Assembly: GCA_964450955.1 (NCBI GenBank)
Contig: CAYVFI010000054.1
Coordinates: 1-31,599, forward strand
Origin: CAYNWT01 sp964450955
GTDB taxonomy: Bacteria; Planctomycetota; Planctomycetia; Planctomycetales; Planctomycetaceae
DNA: 31,599 bases
Reading direction: 5' to 3'
Position 1 is the stretch's first letter, and every line of letters starts with the position of its first letter. This document shows positions 8,562-17,482 of this stretch, one piece after another. A program made the position numbers and the translations under genes. The notes under the pieces are model-generated. The model saw only the letters and a program-made list of their open reading frames with translations. It was not told the origin of the DNA and searched no databases.

Positions 8562-11051
8562 TTACTTCACAGCAATCAGGCTCTCCGTCGTCCGAAAATA
8601 AACGACCCCGTCAGTCATCGCTGGCGTCGCAAAACAGGGCGAGCCCATTTTGTTCTTCGCAAGAACTTTAAACTCAGAACCCGCTTTCAACACGTAGACG
8701 GTTCCATTCTCTGACGCACAGAACACCTTGCCATCTGCCGCCACCAGAGATGCAATAATCGACGCCCCCGCGCCAAGGCGTTCTTCGTAGATCTTCTTGC
8801 CAGTTAACGCGTGAAAGCAGCGTACCACACCGTTTGAGTTACCCAGATACAGATAGTCGCCGTACACAACCGGTGTCGACATGTACGAACCGCCGCGACG
8901 GACGCTCCACACGATGGAATCGTTTTTACCTGAATCTGCTGGCGGAGTAATGTCGCCTGTCGCGTCTGGCTTCACAACAAAAATTGGCGACTGCGCGCCG
9001 TGGGCGTTGGTGATGTAAATCCAACCGTTGGCTTCGAACGGAGTCGGAACGGGATTATCACCGCCGCCTTTGATGCGCCACAGTTCGTCGCCGCTTTTAA
9101 GGTCGTAAGACACGATCCAGGGCCAGCCGTTTACGACGACCTGATCACGCTGTTCGCTGCTGTGAATGAATGGCGTGCCCCAACTGCGTTCGCAGATGTC
9201 TTTTCGAGACGTACGCCAGACTTCTTCGCCGTCAGATAATCGCAATACGGCCACGAAGGGTTTTTCCGGATCGTCACAAACGATAGCGATATGGTCGCCG
9301 TAAATTGCCGGCGAACTGGCGAAGCCCCAACCGATGCCGTACTTGCTGATATTGATCACGCCTAAATCGCGTTCCCACTTCAGCTTGCCGTCCAGGTCGT
9401 AGCAGTAGATTCCTTCAGAACCAAGAAACGCCACGACGTTATCGCCATCGATGGCCACGCTGGTATTCGCATGCGTCGCCTTCGCATGCCGCGTCGCGCG
9501 CGGCTTGCCTTTGCGTGCCGTCTGCCGCCAAAGTTCGTCGCCGGTCAATCGGTTGTAGCACAAGACAACCCAGCTTTGTTCGCCGTTGTCTGCAGCTGCG
9601 GTTGGCTTGCCGCCTCGACCGACCATCAACGGAGCATCACCTTCTGTTGAAATTGCGGTGACAAGGTAAATTCGATCGCCACTGACAACAGGGCTGGAGT
9701 GTCCAAGCCCAGGCACTCTGGTTTGCCAAAGCACGCCAGCAACGTCGCCGGCTGCCTTGTCCGCGTTCCATATGGTTCGAACCGAACCTTCAGAAACACC
9801 TTTGGCTCCGGCACCCCGAAAGGCTGGCCAGTCATTCGCTAACGTTGAACCGACGGACTTTTCAGCCGCGACGGGAGTCAGTTTTTTCGGGGCCGTGGAA
9901 GCATTGGGGCGCGGTGTTGCCCGTTGTCGAGTCGAGCCCCCCGGTGGTCGATTCAGGAACACGGCGTTGGGCGAGTCAGAGTTGGCTACCGCGATATCGG
10001 CAAAGCCATCGCCATCAAGGTCTGCAACATCCAATCCGTACGTCGCATTCTCAGGACCACCGAAACGGACTTCCGTAAACGTCTTCCCCTCCCCCGAGTT
10101 GAAGAACACCGCGTTCGTCTGACCCGCGTTGCCGACAATCAAATCCAGGTCCGTGTCGTTGTCCATGTCGGCCATCGCCAACGTGTAGGTTCTGCCGGTT
10201 GCAAGCCCAAACGTAATCGTGGCTTTGACGCCTCCCTTGCCATCAGACAGATGGACTGCATTCGGCTGGCCAATATTCCCCACCGCGATGTCGGGTTCAC
10301 CGTCGCCGTCAACATCGCCAACAGCCACGGCCCGAGTTTGATCTTTGCCGCTGCCAAACGGAACGCGTTTGCTGAAGTTCAGTTCGCCATCGTTGATCAG
10401 AATGGCGTTCGGCTGACTATCCCGGTTGGCAAGAACCAAATCCAAATGCCCATCGTGGTTCCAGTCAATCGTCGCCACATCGATTGTTGAATCGTTGCGC
10501 GTTCCGAAGGGACGTCCGGAATCGAACTTACCTTGACCATCGTTTAGATAGATCTGGTTCGCTCGACCACGGCTGGTCGCCACGACGTCAATATCGCCGT
10601 CTTTGTCCAAATCCACAACCATCAGGCTGCGGACACTGGAGTTCGTTCCGAATGTTCCTGCCGATTTAAAATTCCCCGAACCATCGTTTAAAAACACCTG
10701 GTTGGGTGCCATGTCGTTGCCGACCGCCACGTCTACGTCGCCGTCACCATCCAGATCAGCCAATTCTGTGGCGTAGCTGGTGCATCGATCAGCGCCAAGC
10801 AATCTCTGCACGTTGAACCGGGCTCGCCCCTGGTTCATGAACACGAAATTCTGCTGCGGCCAGTGGCGACCGTTAGCAATAACAACATCGATGTTTTTGT
10901 CGCCATCGAGATCTGCCGCGCGGACTGATGCCGACCGATTCGACTGCGTTCCAATACTCAGACGCTGGCCACTAACGAAGGTTCTCTCGTCGCCATGACA
11001 AACGGCAACCAACGTGACAGCGATGACGCAACACAAACACTTGCACTTCAC
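8562..11051 (-). CDS. exported FG-GAP/VCBS-repeat and PQQ-like beta-propeller protein
   Basis: The frame is open to an ATG at 11147, but the GTG at 11049-11051 is the better start. It has GGAGGG eight bases upstream and begins a signal peptide (VKCKCLCCVIAVTLVAVCHG). This gives 829 residues. About residues 30-390 hold roughly seven FG-GAP/VCBS repeats with Ca-binding D-x-D-G-D loops (ADLDGDKNIDVVIANG, ADLDGDGDVDVAVGND, VDLDKDGDIDVVATS, ADLDGDGFADIAVANS). A Pro/Thr-rich linker leads to a PQQ-type propeller (WPAFRGAGAKGV, LWQTRVPGLGHSSPVVSGD, ELWRQTARKG, SPAIYGDHIAIVCDD, VVYGDYLYLGNSNGVVRCF). No dehydrogenase active site is evident, so it may be structural or ligand-binding. It lies 103 bases downstream of the sulfatase on the same strand and may be cotranscribed. 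Confidence 0.85.
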   Translation of the reverse strand: MKCKCLCCVIAVTLVAVCHGDERTFVSGQRLSIGTQSNRSASVRAADLDGDKNIDVVIANGRHWPQQNFVFMNQGRARFNVQRLLGADRCTSYATELADLDGDGDVDVAVGNDMAPNQVFLNDGSGNFKSAGTFGTNSSVRSLMVVDLDKDGDIDVVATSRGRANQIYLNDGQGKFDSGRPFGTRNDSTIDVATIDWNHDGHLDLVLANRDSQPNAILINDGELNFSKRVPFGSGKDQTRAVAVGDVDGDGEPDIAVGNIGQPNAVHLSDGKGGVKATITFGLATGRTYTLAMADMDNDTDLDLIVGNAGQTNAVFFNSGEGKTFTEVRFGGPENATYGLDVADLDGDGFADIAVANSDSPNAVFLNRPPGGSTRQRATPRPNASTAPKKLTPVAAEKSVGSTLANDWPAFRGAGAKGVSEGSVRTIWNADKAAGDVAGVLWQTRVPGLGHSSPVVSGDRIYLVTAISTEGDAPLMVGRGGKPTAAADNGEQSWVVLCYNRLTGDELWRQTARKGKPRATRHAKATHANTSVAIDGDNVVAFLGSEGIYCYDLDGKLKWERDLGVINISKYGIGWGFASSPAIYGDHIAIVCDDPEKPFVAVLRLSDGEEVWRTSRKDICERSWGTPFIHSSEQRDQVVVNGWPWIVSYDLKSGDELWRIKGGGDNPVPTPFEANGWIYITNAHGAQSPIFVVKPDATGDITPPADSGKNDSIVWSVRRGGSYMSTPVVYGDYLYLGNSNGVVRCFHALTGKKIYEERLGAGASIIASLVAADGKVFCASENGTVYVLKAGSEFKVLAKNKMGSPCFATPAMTDGVVYFRTTESLIAVK

Positions 11052-11059
11052 GTGAAAAT

Positions 11060-11065
11060 CCCTCC
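11060..11065 (-). promoter_or_regulatory. Shine-Dalgarno GGAGGG fixing a GTG start
   Basis: On the minus strand GGAGGG lies eight bases before the GTG at 11049-11051. It is the clearest ribosome site near the FG-GAP/PQQ gene and sets its start downstream of the longer ATG-initiated frame. Confidence 0.7.
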
Positions 11066-11154
11066 GAGTTTCATTCCAGCGGCTTCGTCTGTTTGCATGA
11101 GTCACCTTCAGCTCAGAGAACATGCTCAGCACATTCTGAACCGGCAACTCGTCA

Positions 11155-12834
11155 CTATTCAGCAGCAGCAGCAGCAGCAGCAGCAGTTAGCTGACCCGAA
11201 TTTCCGCGACCCAGGCCAATCCGAATCCCGGACGGCGCAACGTTTTGCGCGGCGGCTTTCTTGTCCTGCATCATCGGCTTCCGCCCCAGGGGAGCGCTGC
11301 GGCCAGACTTCTTTAGACGCTGAAGCAAGGCCTGCAGTTCTTTGCGTTTGGCTTCTTCTTTGAAGAACAGATTCGTCGTTTCGCCGGGATCTGTGTTCAG
11401 ATTGTAAAGCTGGCCCGTCGCTTCCGGTTCGGTCTCGGGCAGGGCGTAATCCTTCATCTTGCCCTTCGTGTAGCTGTTCCCGCCAGAGCCCTTGTGAGCC
11501 AGATACTTCCATTCGCCAAGTCGAATTTGAAACTCACCGCGGAAACTTTGCGTCAGCATATGCGGGCGAATCGACTGCTCCGGATCCTGCTGGCCCAACA
11601 TCGCCGGCAACATATCGTAACTATCCACCGCGGCGTCATCAGGCAGTTCGTACCCGACGATTGATGCCAGCGTGGCAAAGATATCCGTTGTGTTTGTCAT
11701 CTGATCGGAAACCTGTCCGGCAGGAATCCGCCCCGGCCAGCGAGCGATAAACGGGACACGATGCCCACCTTCCCAGCCATCCCGCTTCACACCGCGCCAA
11801 CCGCCACTGGCATCGTGATTGTGATCACGCATCATCCAATCAAAATGCAACGTTTCAGCGCCGTTGTCTGCGTTGAACAGAACCAATGTGTTGTCGTCGA
11901 TGTCCAGCTCTTTCAATAAATCCAACACGCGACCCACCAACACATCCAGTTCCCAAACAAAGTCACCGCGCGGACCAGCTTTGGTGGCCCCGTTGAACTC
12001 GACCGCAGGCAAGACCGGAGCATGTGCGATTTGCGTGCTGAACACGGCGAAGAACGGCTTGTCCGGTGTCTGCTTTCTGTGATTCGTGATGAATTTTCTG
12101 GTCTTCTCATAGAACAGCAAGTCTGCGTTCATGAAGTCGTAGCCGGGCGACATCCAACCTTCATCGTTGTCCCAGCGCCACTTGCCGCCAGGGTTCGGCA
12201 GATTGCTGCGTTTGTGTCGCTGGCTGGCAGGCTTATCCACCATGCCGTTTTCAATGTAGACGTACAGCGGATCTGTGTTCGGACAGTTTGGTGTAATGAA
12301 CGACTCATCGAACCCGCGCTTGTTCGGCCCATCAATCAACGGCGTGCTTTTTTCATAGTCAATCAGTAACGAATTTTTGAACCCGCCGCCCAATCGCTTG
12401 CCATCCTTGTCGAACCATGACAGCCCAACATGCCACTTCCCAAACACACCCGTTCGGTAACCTTTTTCTTTCAGCATCTGACCAATAGTCAGTGTGCCCG
12501 GCTTCAGATAGCTTGGCCCACCCGGACCTTCCCAGGCTCCGCCACCACGACCCGTCGATCGGTAAATCTGGTTCCCGGAATACAGGCTGTATCGCGACGG
12601 CGAACAAATGGTCGACGGACTATGAGCGTCAGTAAACCGCACGCCTTCCTTCGCCATCTTATCCAGTCGCGGAGTTTGGTAGGCGCATTTTGGGTTGTAG
12701 CAGGACAGGTCGCCGTACCCGAGATCGTCTGCGTAGATGACGATGATGTTTGGCTTATCAGCTTCAGCGGTCAGGCCTATGAGGTTTAAACTCACAAAAG
12801 CCATCAGCCCAATGAGACTGGGAGAGTATCGCAT
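11155..12834 (-). CDS. arylsulfatase-type sulfatase (exported)
   Basis: This 559-residue protein hydrolyses sulfate esters, probably on algal or other polysaccharides; the substrate cannot be told from sequence. A signal peptide (MRYSPSLIGLMAFVSLNLIGLTAEA) is followed by the metal-binding IIVIYADDLGYGD (D36, D37) and the formylglycine motif CSPSR (Cys77-Arg81), which needs conversion by a formylglycine-generating enzyme. GVFGKWHVG and FNADNGAETLHFD complete the usual sulfatase active-site elements. The length is normal for the family. The protein ends in eight alanines and a glutamate, encoded by a CAG/CTG microsatellite next to the stop. It starts 54 bases after pyrE and precedes the FG-GAP/PQQ gene, all in one direction. 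No strong ribosome site is visible. Confidence 0.93.
   Translation of the reverse strand: MRYSPSLIGLMAFVSLNLIGLTAEADKPNIIVIYADDLGYGDLSCYNPKCAYQTPRLDKMAKEGVRFTDAHSPSTICSPSRYSLYSGNQIYRSTGRGGGAWEGPGGPSYLKPGTLTIGQMLKEKGYRTGVFGKWHVGLSWFDKDGKRLGGGFKNSLLIDYEKSTPLIDGPNKRGFDESFITPNCPNTDPLYVYIENGMVDKPASQRHKRSNLPNPGGKWRWDNDEGWMSPGYDFMNADLLFYEKTRKFITNHRKQTPDKPFFAVFSTQIAHAPVLPAVEFNGATKAGPRGDFVWELDVLVGRVLDLLKELDIDDNTLVLFNADNGAETLHFDWMMRDHNHDASGGWRGVKRDGWEGGHRVPFIARWPGRIPAGQVSDQMTNTTDIFATLASIVGYELPDDAAVDSYDMLPAMLGQQDPEQSIRPHMLTQSFRGEFQIRLGEWKYLAHKGSGGNSYTKGKMKDYALPETEPEATGQLYNLNTDPGETTNLFFKEEAKRKELQALLQRLKKSGRSAPLGRKPMMQDKKAAAQNVAPSGIRIGLGRGNSGQLTAAAAAAAAE
11160..11186 (+). repeat. (CAG)9 trinucleotide microsatellite inside the sulfatase gene
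   Basis: Nine perfect CAG units (AGC in the reading register) form the last codons of the sulfatase on the minus strand and give Ala8-Glu before the TAG. Perfect trinucleotide runs of this length are unusual in bacterial genes and prone to slippage. Whole-unit changes would only alter the length of the alanine tail. Confidence 0.9.
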
Positions 12835-12888
12835 CCGAATTCGCTTTCTGTTCTTCGCGTCTTCAAGCAGGTCAAACCCCGTTGCGAC

Positions 12889-13530
12889 TTAGACGCCGTA
12901 CTTTTCTTTGTATCGACGAATTGCATCAAGCGATTCTGATCGCGAGGCGTCGCCTTCGAGAAACGACACCAGTTCGTTGAGTCCCACGATCTTAACGACA
13001 GCCAGACCCATAGACGATTGAATTTCCTGAGTCGCCGATGTCTCACCAGTGCCGCGTTCTTCTCTATCCAGCGAAATCGCAATACCGCTCGGAGCCGCGC
13101 CCGCAGCCTTGATGATCTCTACAGATTCCCTGGCTGATGTTCCCGCCGAAACGACGTCGTCCACGATCAGGACTTTCCCATCCAGCTTTGCACCAACGGT
13201 CATGCCACCTTCGCCGTGATCTTTGGCTTCTTTGCGATTGAAGCAGTAGGGAACATCTCGCCCGCTCACCGAATTGATGCCAATCGCAATCGCAGCGACC
13301 AACGGAATCCCCTTGTACGCCGGACCGAACAGCATGTCGTATTCAACACCGCTATCGATAATGGCCTGGGCGTAATAGCGGCCCAGTTTTGACAGACACT
13401 CGCCTGTATCAAACCGACCCGTGTTGAAAAAGTACGGGCTCAACCGACCTGACTTCAGAGTGAACTCACCAAACCGCAGCACTTCACGTTCGAGCGCGAA
13501 TTCGATGAATTCCTGTTGATAAGCTTCCAT
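12889..13530 (-). CDS. pyrE: orotate phosphoribosyltransferase
   Basis: This cytoplasmic enzyme joins orotate to PRPP to give orotidine 5'-monophosphate in de novo pyrimidine synthesis. The 213-residue length is normal for the family. Visible signatures are the substrate-contacting LKSGRLSPYFFNTGRF, the FGPAYKGIPL loop, the catalytic flexible loop FNRKEAKDHGEGG (97-109), and the PRPP-binding signature KVLIVDDVVSAGT (119-131). AAGGA ten bases upstream supports the ATG. No other pyrimidine gene is adjacent. The sulfatase follows after 54 bases, which may be simple proximity or a shared transcript. The 248 bases before pyrE, up to the divergent gene at 13779, show no convincing gene and should carry both promoters. 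Confidence 0.95.
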   Translation of the reverse strand: MEAYQQEFIEFALEREVLRFGEFTLKSGRLSPYFFNTGRFDTGECLSKLGRYYAQAIIDSGVEYDMLFGPAYKGIPLVAAIAIGINSVSGRDVPYCFNRKEAKDHGEGGMTVGAKLDGKVLIVDDVVSAGTSARESVEIIKAAGAAPSGIAISLDREERGTGETSATQEIQSSMGLAVVKIVGLNELVSFLEGDASRSESLDAIRRYKEKYGV

Positions 13531-13778
13531 CCGTCCAACTTCCTTACGCTCAAAACCGGCGTTTCTGCGAACACCGTTCCTCTTACCGGGGTGGAACGCC
13601 GCATGCCATTCACTTTGGATGAGTCTATCGCCGATGAAGCAACAATCGAAGCCACCAAAACACGAATGCGGATACGCGACCGAGCGGTTATTCGCGTTCC
13701 CCAGCCCTTAGGATTGGTTACCATGTCCGGACCCCCGTAACGGATCGCCAATCAAACCAACCTGTTTCCGGAGCCGAA

Positions 13779-14351
13779 ATGGTCGCGCCCAGTAAGATGC
13801 AGATCGCCCTGTCGCTGTTTGCCGCCAGCGCTATTGGGATGGCCGTTGCGGCCAGGACCGCCGGACCGAACCAGCCCACGAAGCAGACTCCGATTGATCT
13901 TAGCCTGGCGTGTCACCCCAGTCTGTCACTGGCCGTTCATCGAAAAGTTGTTAAGTACGCTGATCGGGGTGATGAACTTATCCAGTTCATTGGACAAGAC
14001 AAACTTGTATTCGCGAACCGATCGGACACGGAGTTCAAGCTGGAACTCAGGTGTTCCCGCGTCGGTCACTGGTCACCGCTGGGCGTGTCCTTTTTGTTTG
14101 ACGACAACGTGCCCGACGAGCTTCGCACCAGAGAGACGATCACGATCCCACCGGGCGGTTCAAAAACCATCACGTGCGGTTCTGGCGGTCTTGTCTCAAG
14201 GAAAGAATGGGGCTTACTTAAGCAGGAACAAGGGACTGCGAAACGCGTCGTGTTGTCCTTCGACCAAAAAACGGTGGACCCAAAACAGCAACCAGTCGGA
14301 ACTCTGATATCAAGCGCCATCACCTGGGATATGCAGCCCAAAAAGAAGTAG
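13779..14351 (+). CDS. small exported protein of unknown function
   Basis: I do not recognise this 190-residue protein. It has a signal peptide (MQIALSLFAASAIGMAVAA after MVAPSK) and a mature part rich in alternating hydrophobic/polar segments (DKLVFANRSDTEFKLELRC, ETITIPPGGSKTITCG, KRVVLSFDQKT, ISSAITWDM). This suggests an all-beta, Ig-like fold. Three cysteines lie in the mature part. GGAG sits a few bases before ATG 13779 and supports that start; MQIAL is an alternative. The clan CD protease-like gene begins 60 bases downstream on the same strand, so the two may form a pair, for example substrate, inhibitor or partner. That is inference only. Confidence 0.65.
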   Translation: MVAPSKMQIALSLFAASAIGMAVAARTAGPNQPTKQTPIDLSLACHPSLSLAVHRKVVKYADRGDELIQFIGQDKLVFANRSDTEFKLELRCSRVGHWSPLGVSFLFDDNVPDELRTRETITIPPGGSKTITCGSGGLVSRKEWGLLKQEQGTAKRVVLSFDQKTVDPKQQPVGTLISSAITWDMQPKKK

Positions 14352-14411
14352 ACACCAGCCCGCCACACGAAAACTCACCGCGCCGCCGCGCATCAATCAC
14401 CTGGTACCCAT

Positions 14412-15935
14412 ATGTCTCGACTCATCACAATCTGCCTGACGATCATGGTTGCAACCAGCAACCCCGCACAGGCTCAAACCCAACCTCACGTCGATGAGAT
14501 CGTTAAGTCGCTCGACAAGAACGAAGACGGGTTCCTCACGAAGGATGAAGTCGCCGGGAATGCTCGGTATGCAAGGCAGTTCGCTCGATGGGATGCCGAT
14601 GGCGACGGCCAGGTTTCCAAAGCGGACATCGTGAAGTTTCGTGCCGGGTTCGGCATCGCTGCAGACGGGAGCTCACTACGAGCGCGCCGGAACCGAAATG
14701 CACCGGCGCAGCCATTCACCATTCCGGATGTCGAGTCTTTAACGCGAGTTGGCAAGGGCACGCGACTAAGCCGGGCCGTTTCTTCGAACTCACAGTTCAT
14801 CCTGAAGACTGAAGCCCACGACGTGGCCGGTGAATCGTACGTGGTTCTAACCGACCATGCTGAGCCCGGCTACTTGAAGGCCCTGGATCGGCTGGTTAAT
14901 CATCGCCATGCAAAGCTGGTTCGTGTCGATGACCTTGCGGTTCTGCATGAAAACACAGAAGCGTTCGATCAAATTCGAAAGCAACTGGCCGGCGCAAGGT
15001 TCGTCGCGATTGCTCCACGACTGGAGTCGTTTAGGGAGAACATGGTCCTAAGCATGTGGGAGCTGCTTTCCACACTGGATGAAGATCCGCAGTTGGATTG
15101 TTTCCCGGGATTTCTTGTCGCATCAAATGCTGACTCGTTTGGGGCGCTGATTGATCAGTCGATAGACCATAAGCCTGTCGCGGCCGATGAATTGAGACCC
15201 CTGGCCATCAATCAGGTGCAGAACTCTCGCGAGACTCGTTCACTTCAGAAGTCCGGCATCCTGCGAAAGTACTTTGGCAACGCGAACCTGAAGACTCCAA
15301 TCGTTGCGATCTACGGGCAGCAGGCAGATGCCGCCCCGCGACTTGAGGGTGAGCAAACCTGGAACCTGAAGGTGAAGTCCAGACGACAATTCGTCAAATC
15401 GTTCTCTGAACCCATCAACCAGGCTTTCGAACAGGCCAACCTGATTGTCATGCACGGTCATGGAATTCCGGGCATGTCTTGCAGCATGGACGTTGATGCG
15501 GTTCCGAAAAACTGCCGCGGCAAGGTCCTGCTTTCTGGTTCGTGCTTTTCTGCGAACCCGGTGAAATCCGACCTGGCCAGGATGAACCAGGCTCCCGGCG
15601 GGTATTCGGTGGAAGCTCGTGACGCATTCATCGTGCGAGCCATCGACAACGGCGCGATTGTTGCTTTTGGGCACCAACGGCTCAGCAGTGGGTTCCCGCA
15701 CCTGTTTCCGGTTCTGGAAGGCTGGACGGCGGGACAGACCGTTGGTCAGGCGTATCAGCAGTTGATCAATGGGTTGATTAATCAAAGCGGAACGACGTCG
15801 GGCGGCTTCATCCTGTCGAACCAGCAGCGAACCAACAGACGCCCGCCGCAACAACGACTGCTGTACGTCGTGATCGGCGATCCGGCATTGCAGCCGTTTG
15901 AGCGACTGAAGATCAAACCGGCCAAGGTTCAGTGA
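14412..15935 (+). CDS. exported EF-hand protein with gingipain/C25-like (clan CD) peptidase domain
   Basis: The product has 507 residues with a signal peptide (MSRLITICLTIMVATSNPAQAQ). Two EF-hand loops follow: D35-K-N-E-D-G with Glu46 in position 12, and D61-A-D-G-D-G with Asp72 in position 12. After a linker (about 85-110), the C-terminal part resembles gingipain-type cysteine peptidases. LIVMHGHG gives a candidate catalytic His (348 or 350) after a hydrophobic strand, and LLSGSCFSA gives Cys378. That His-Cys spacing of about 30 is close to gingipains. The late motif VIGDPALQPF is also typical of the family. The Ca loops could control activity, as in other Ca-dependent clan CD enzymes. Activity is untested. 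It shares an orientation and a 60-base gap with the small exported protein upstream. Confidence 0.7.
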   Translation: MSRLITICLTIMVATSNPAQAQTQPHVDEIVKSLDKNEDGFLTKDEVAGNARYARQFARWDADGDGQVSKADIVKFRAGFGIAADGSSLRARRNRNAPAQPFTIPDVESLTRVGKGTRLSRAVSSNSQFILKTEAHDVAGESYVVLTDHAEPGYLKALDRLVNHRHAKLVRVDDLAVLHENTEAFDQIRKQLAGARFVAIAPRLESFRENMVLSMWELLSTLDEDPQLDCFPGFLVASNADSFGALIDQSIDHKPVAADELRPLAINQVQNSRETRSLQKSGILRKYFGNANLKTPIVAIYGQQADAAPRLEGEQTWNLKVKSRRQFVKSFSEPINQAFEQANLIVMHGHGIPGMSCSMDVDAVPKNCRGKVLLSGSCFSANPVKSDLARMNQAPGGYSVEARDAFIVRAIDNGAIVAFGHQRLSSGFPHLFPVLEGWTAGQTVGQAYQQLINGLINQSGTTSGGFILSNQQRTNRRPPQQRLLYVVIGDPALQPFERLKIKPAKVQ

Positions 15936-15955
15936 ATCTGGCTTGTTCAATCGTC

Positions 15956-15970
15956 AGCCGCCCGCCGGCT
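15956..15970. terminator. small GC-rich hairpin between convergent genes
   Basis: AGCCG-CCCGC-CGGCT forms a 5-bp stem with a 5-base loop in the 41-bp gap between the protease gene and the convergent oxidoreductase gene. There is no T-run on either strand, so it is at best a weak terminator. Confidence 0.25.
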
Positions 15971-15976
15971 AACCGA

Positions 15977-17347
15977 CTACATGTCGATCTCGAAGCCTTT
16001 GCGGTTCTCGCGTGACAGGAATGAATTTGCCTGTTTGTCGCCAACGATTTCGCGTTTCGTGGCGTCCCACTTGAGTGGACGATCCAGTCGCATCGCGATG
16101 TTGGACAGGTGGCAGATCTCCAGCATACGGTTGTGAGTCCACACGTCGGAAATCGGCTGCTTGCGAGAGTTCATGCCTTCGATGAAGTTCGCGGTGTGAT
16201 TCTCACTGACTTTGCCACCGTAGACTTCTTCGATGGCGTTGTCCGGCAGCGGATTGTCTTTCAATCGCTTAATCGGCGTACCGTCAATCGTTCCACGGTT
16301 GACGAAGAACCGGCCTTTGGTTCCCTCAAACAGAATTCCGTTGCGACCTTCGCTGGTGATGATCATCTCAACGCCGTTCGGCATGTCGACTTTGATCTTA
16401 AACTTTGTCGCCGCGTTGTACTGGTTGGCAACAGTCGGATGACCGTCCTTGTAGGCAACCGGCAAAGTGTACTCAACGGGCGTCACCATGCTCGGCCCCG
16501 TGTCGCTGGCTCCCAAAGCCCAACAGGCGATATCGACGTGATGAGCACCCCAGTCTGTTAGCTTGCCGCCAGAATATTCATGCCAGTTGCGAAACGAGTA
16601 ATGGCAGTTGCTGTAAAGCGGCACGCCACCACCATACCCTTCGCGCATCTTGGGGAGAGCTCGGTAAGGAACCTTTGGAGCCGGCCCCAACCACATTTCG
16701 TAGTCCAGACCTTCGGGGATGTCGGTCTCCGGAATCTCAGGGGAAGGAATCATGCCGTTGATTCCGCAAGTGACTCGCTTCACCGTACCAATACGGCCCT
16801 GCTTGACCATCGCAACGGCCTGAAGAAACCGTTGACTGCTTTCGGTTCGCTGCATGGTTCCGACCTGAAACACACGGCCGGTCTTCTTGACCATCTTTTC
16901 GATAAGCTTGCCTTCATCGATAGTCAGCGTCAGTGGCTTCTCGCAGTAGACGTCCTTGCCGGCCAGCATCGCTTCAACGGCAATTTTCGTGTGCCAGTGA
17001 TCGGGGGTGGCGATCATGACCGCATCGATATCTTTGCGGTCTAATATTCTGCGATAGTCTTTGTACGAATCGGGCTTCTTCTTTTGCCCCTTTTCGACCT
17101 TCTCAACGTTGGCTCCAAGTACGTTGGCATCGACATCCGCCAACGCCGCGAAGTCAGCAAACTTCAGTGACTTCTCAGTAATCGTCCAGCCCTGATTTCG
17201 CAGTCCAATGGTCGCGAACACGGGCCGGTCGTTTGGCGAGACGGAACTGACCGCCTTGCTTGTTGTCGGCGTCCAAACGGCAGCCGCTGCGCCGGTTGCA
17301 GCGACGCCCTTAATGAAGTCACGACGCGTTGGTTTGTGCGAGCTCAT
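15977..17347 (-). CDS. Tat-exported Gfo/Idh/MocA-family oxidoreductase
   Basis: This 456-residue NAD(P)-dependent sugar or cyclitol oxidoreductase has an N-terminal twin-arginine signal (TRRDFIKG, Arg8-Arg9) followed by an Ala-rich stretch, so it is exported folded with its cofactor. The Rossmann part includes FAALADVDANVLG, DAVMIATPDHWH and the family signature CEKPLT. The C-terminal substrate domain has YSNCHYSFRNWHEYSGG and LTDWGAHHVDIACW, the latter with the usual DWG..H.D residues. The length and domain order are normal for the many planctomycete paralogues. The true substrate is unknown. It is the downstream neighbour of the hydrolase-ThuA gene, with a 135-base gap. Both may serve carbohydrate breakdown, but shared transcription is not shown. 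Confidence 0.92.
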   Translation of the reverse strand: MSSHKPTRRDFIKGVAATGAAAAVWTPTTSKAVSSVSPNDRPVFATIGLRNQGWTITEKSLKFADFAALADVDANVLGANVEKVEKGQKKKPDSYKDYRRILDRKDIDAVMIATPDHWHTKIAVEAMLAGKDVYCEKPLTLTIDEGKLIEKMVKKTGRVFQVGTMQRTESSQRFLQAVAMVKQGRIGTVKRVTCGINGMIPSPEIPETDIPEGLDYEMWLGPAPKVPYRALPKMREGYGGGVPLYSNCHYSFRNWHEYSGGKLTDWGAHHVDIACWALGASDTGPSMVTPVEYTLPVAYKDGHPTVANQYNAATKFKIKVDMPNGVEMIITSEGRNGILFEGTKGRFFVNRGTIDGTPIKRLKDNPLPDNAIEEVYGGKVSENHTANFIEGMNSRKQPISDVWTHNRMLEICHLSNIAMRLDRPLKWDATKREIVGDKQANSFLSRENRKGFEIDM

Positions 17348-17482
17348 ATCAAACTTTCTATAGCTGAGCCCATAGGCTCAATTGGTGCTGGATAGATTAA
17401 TGGTAACAACGTTGGCCGCACTGAGCAGTAGTCAGTTGACCAGCACGGAGCTTGTATCACAGGTGCGTTTCGCCAAGCTGAC

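Noticed and set aside
11159..11512. Minus-strand 117-codon frame ending in poly-Cys
   Set aside because: It is the sulfatase gene read in another frame; the Cys run is the out-of-frame CAG microsatellite.
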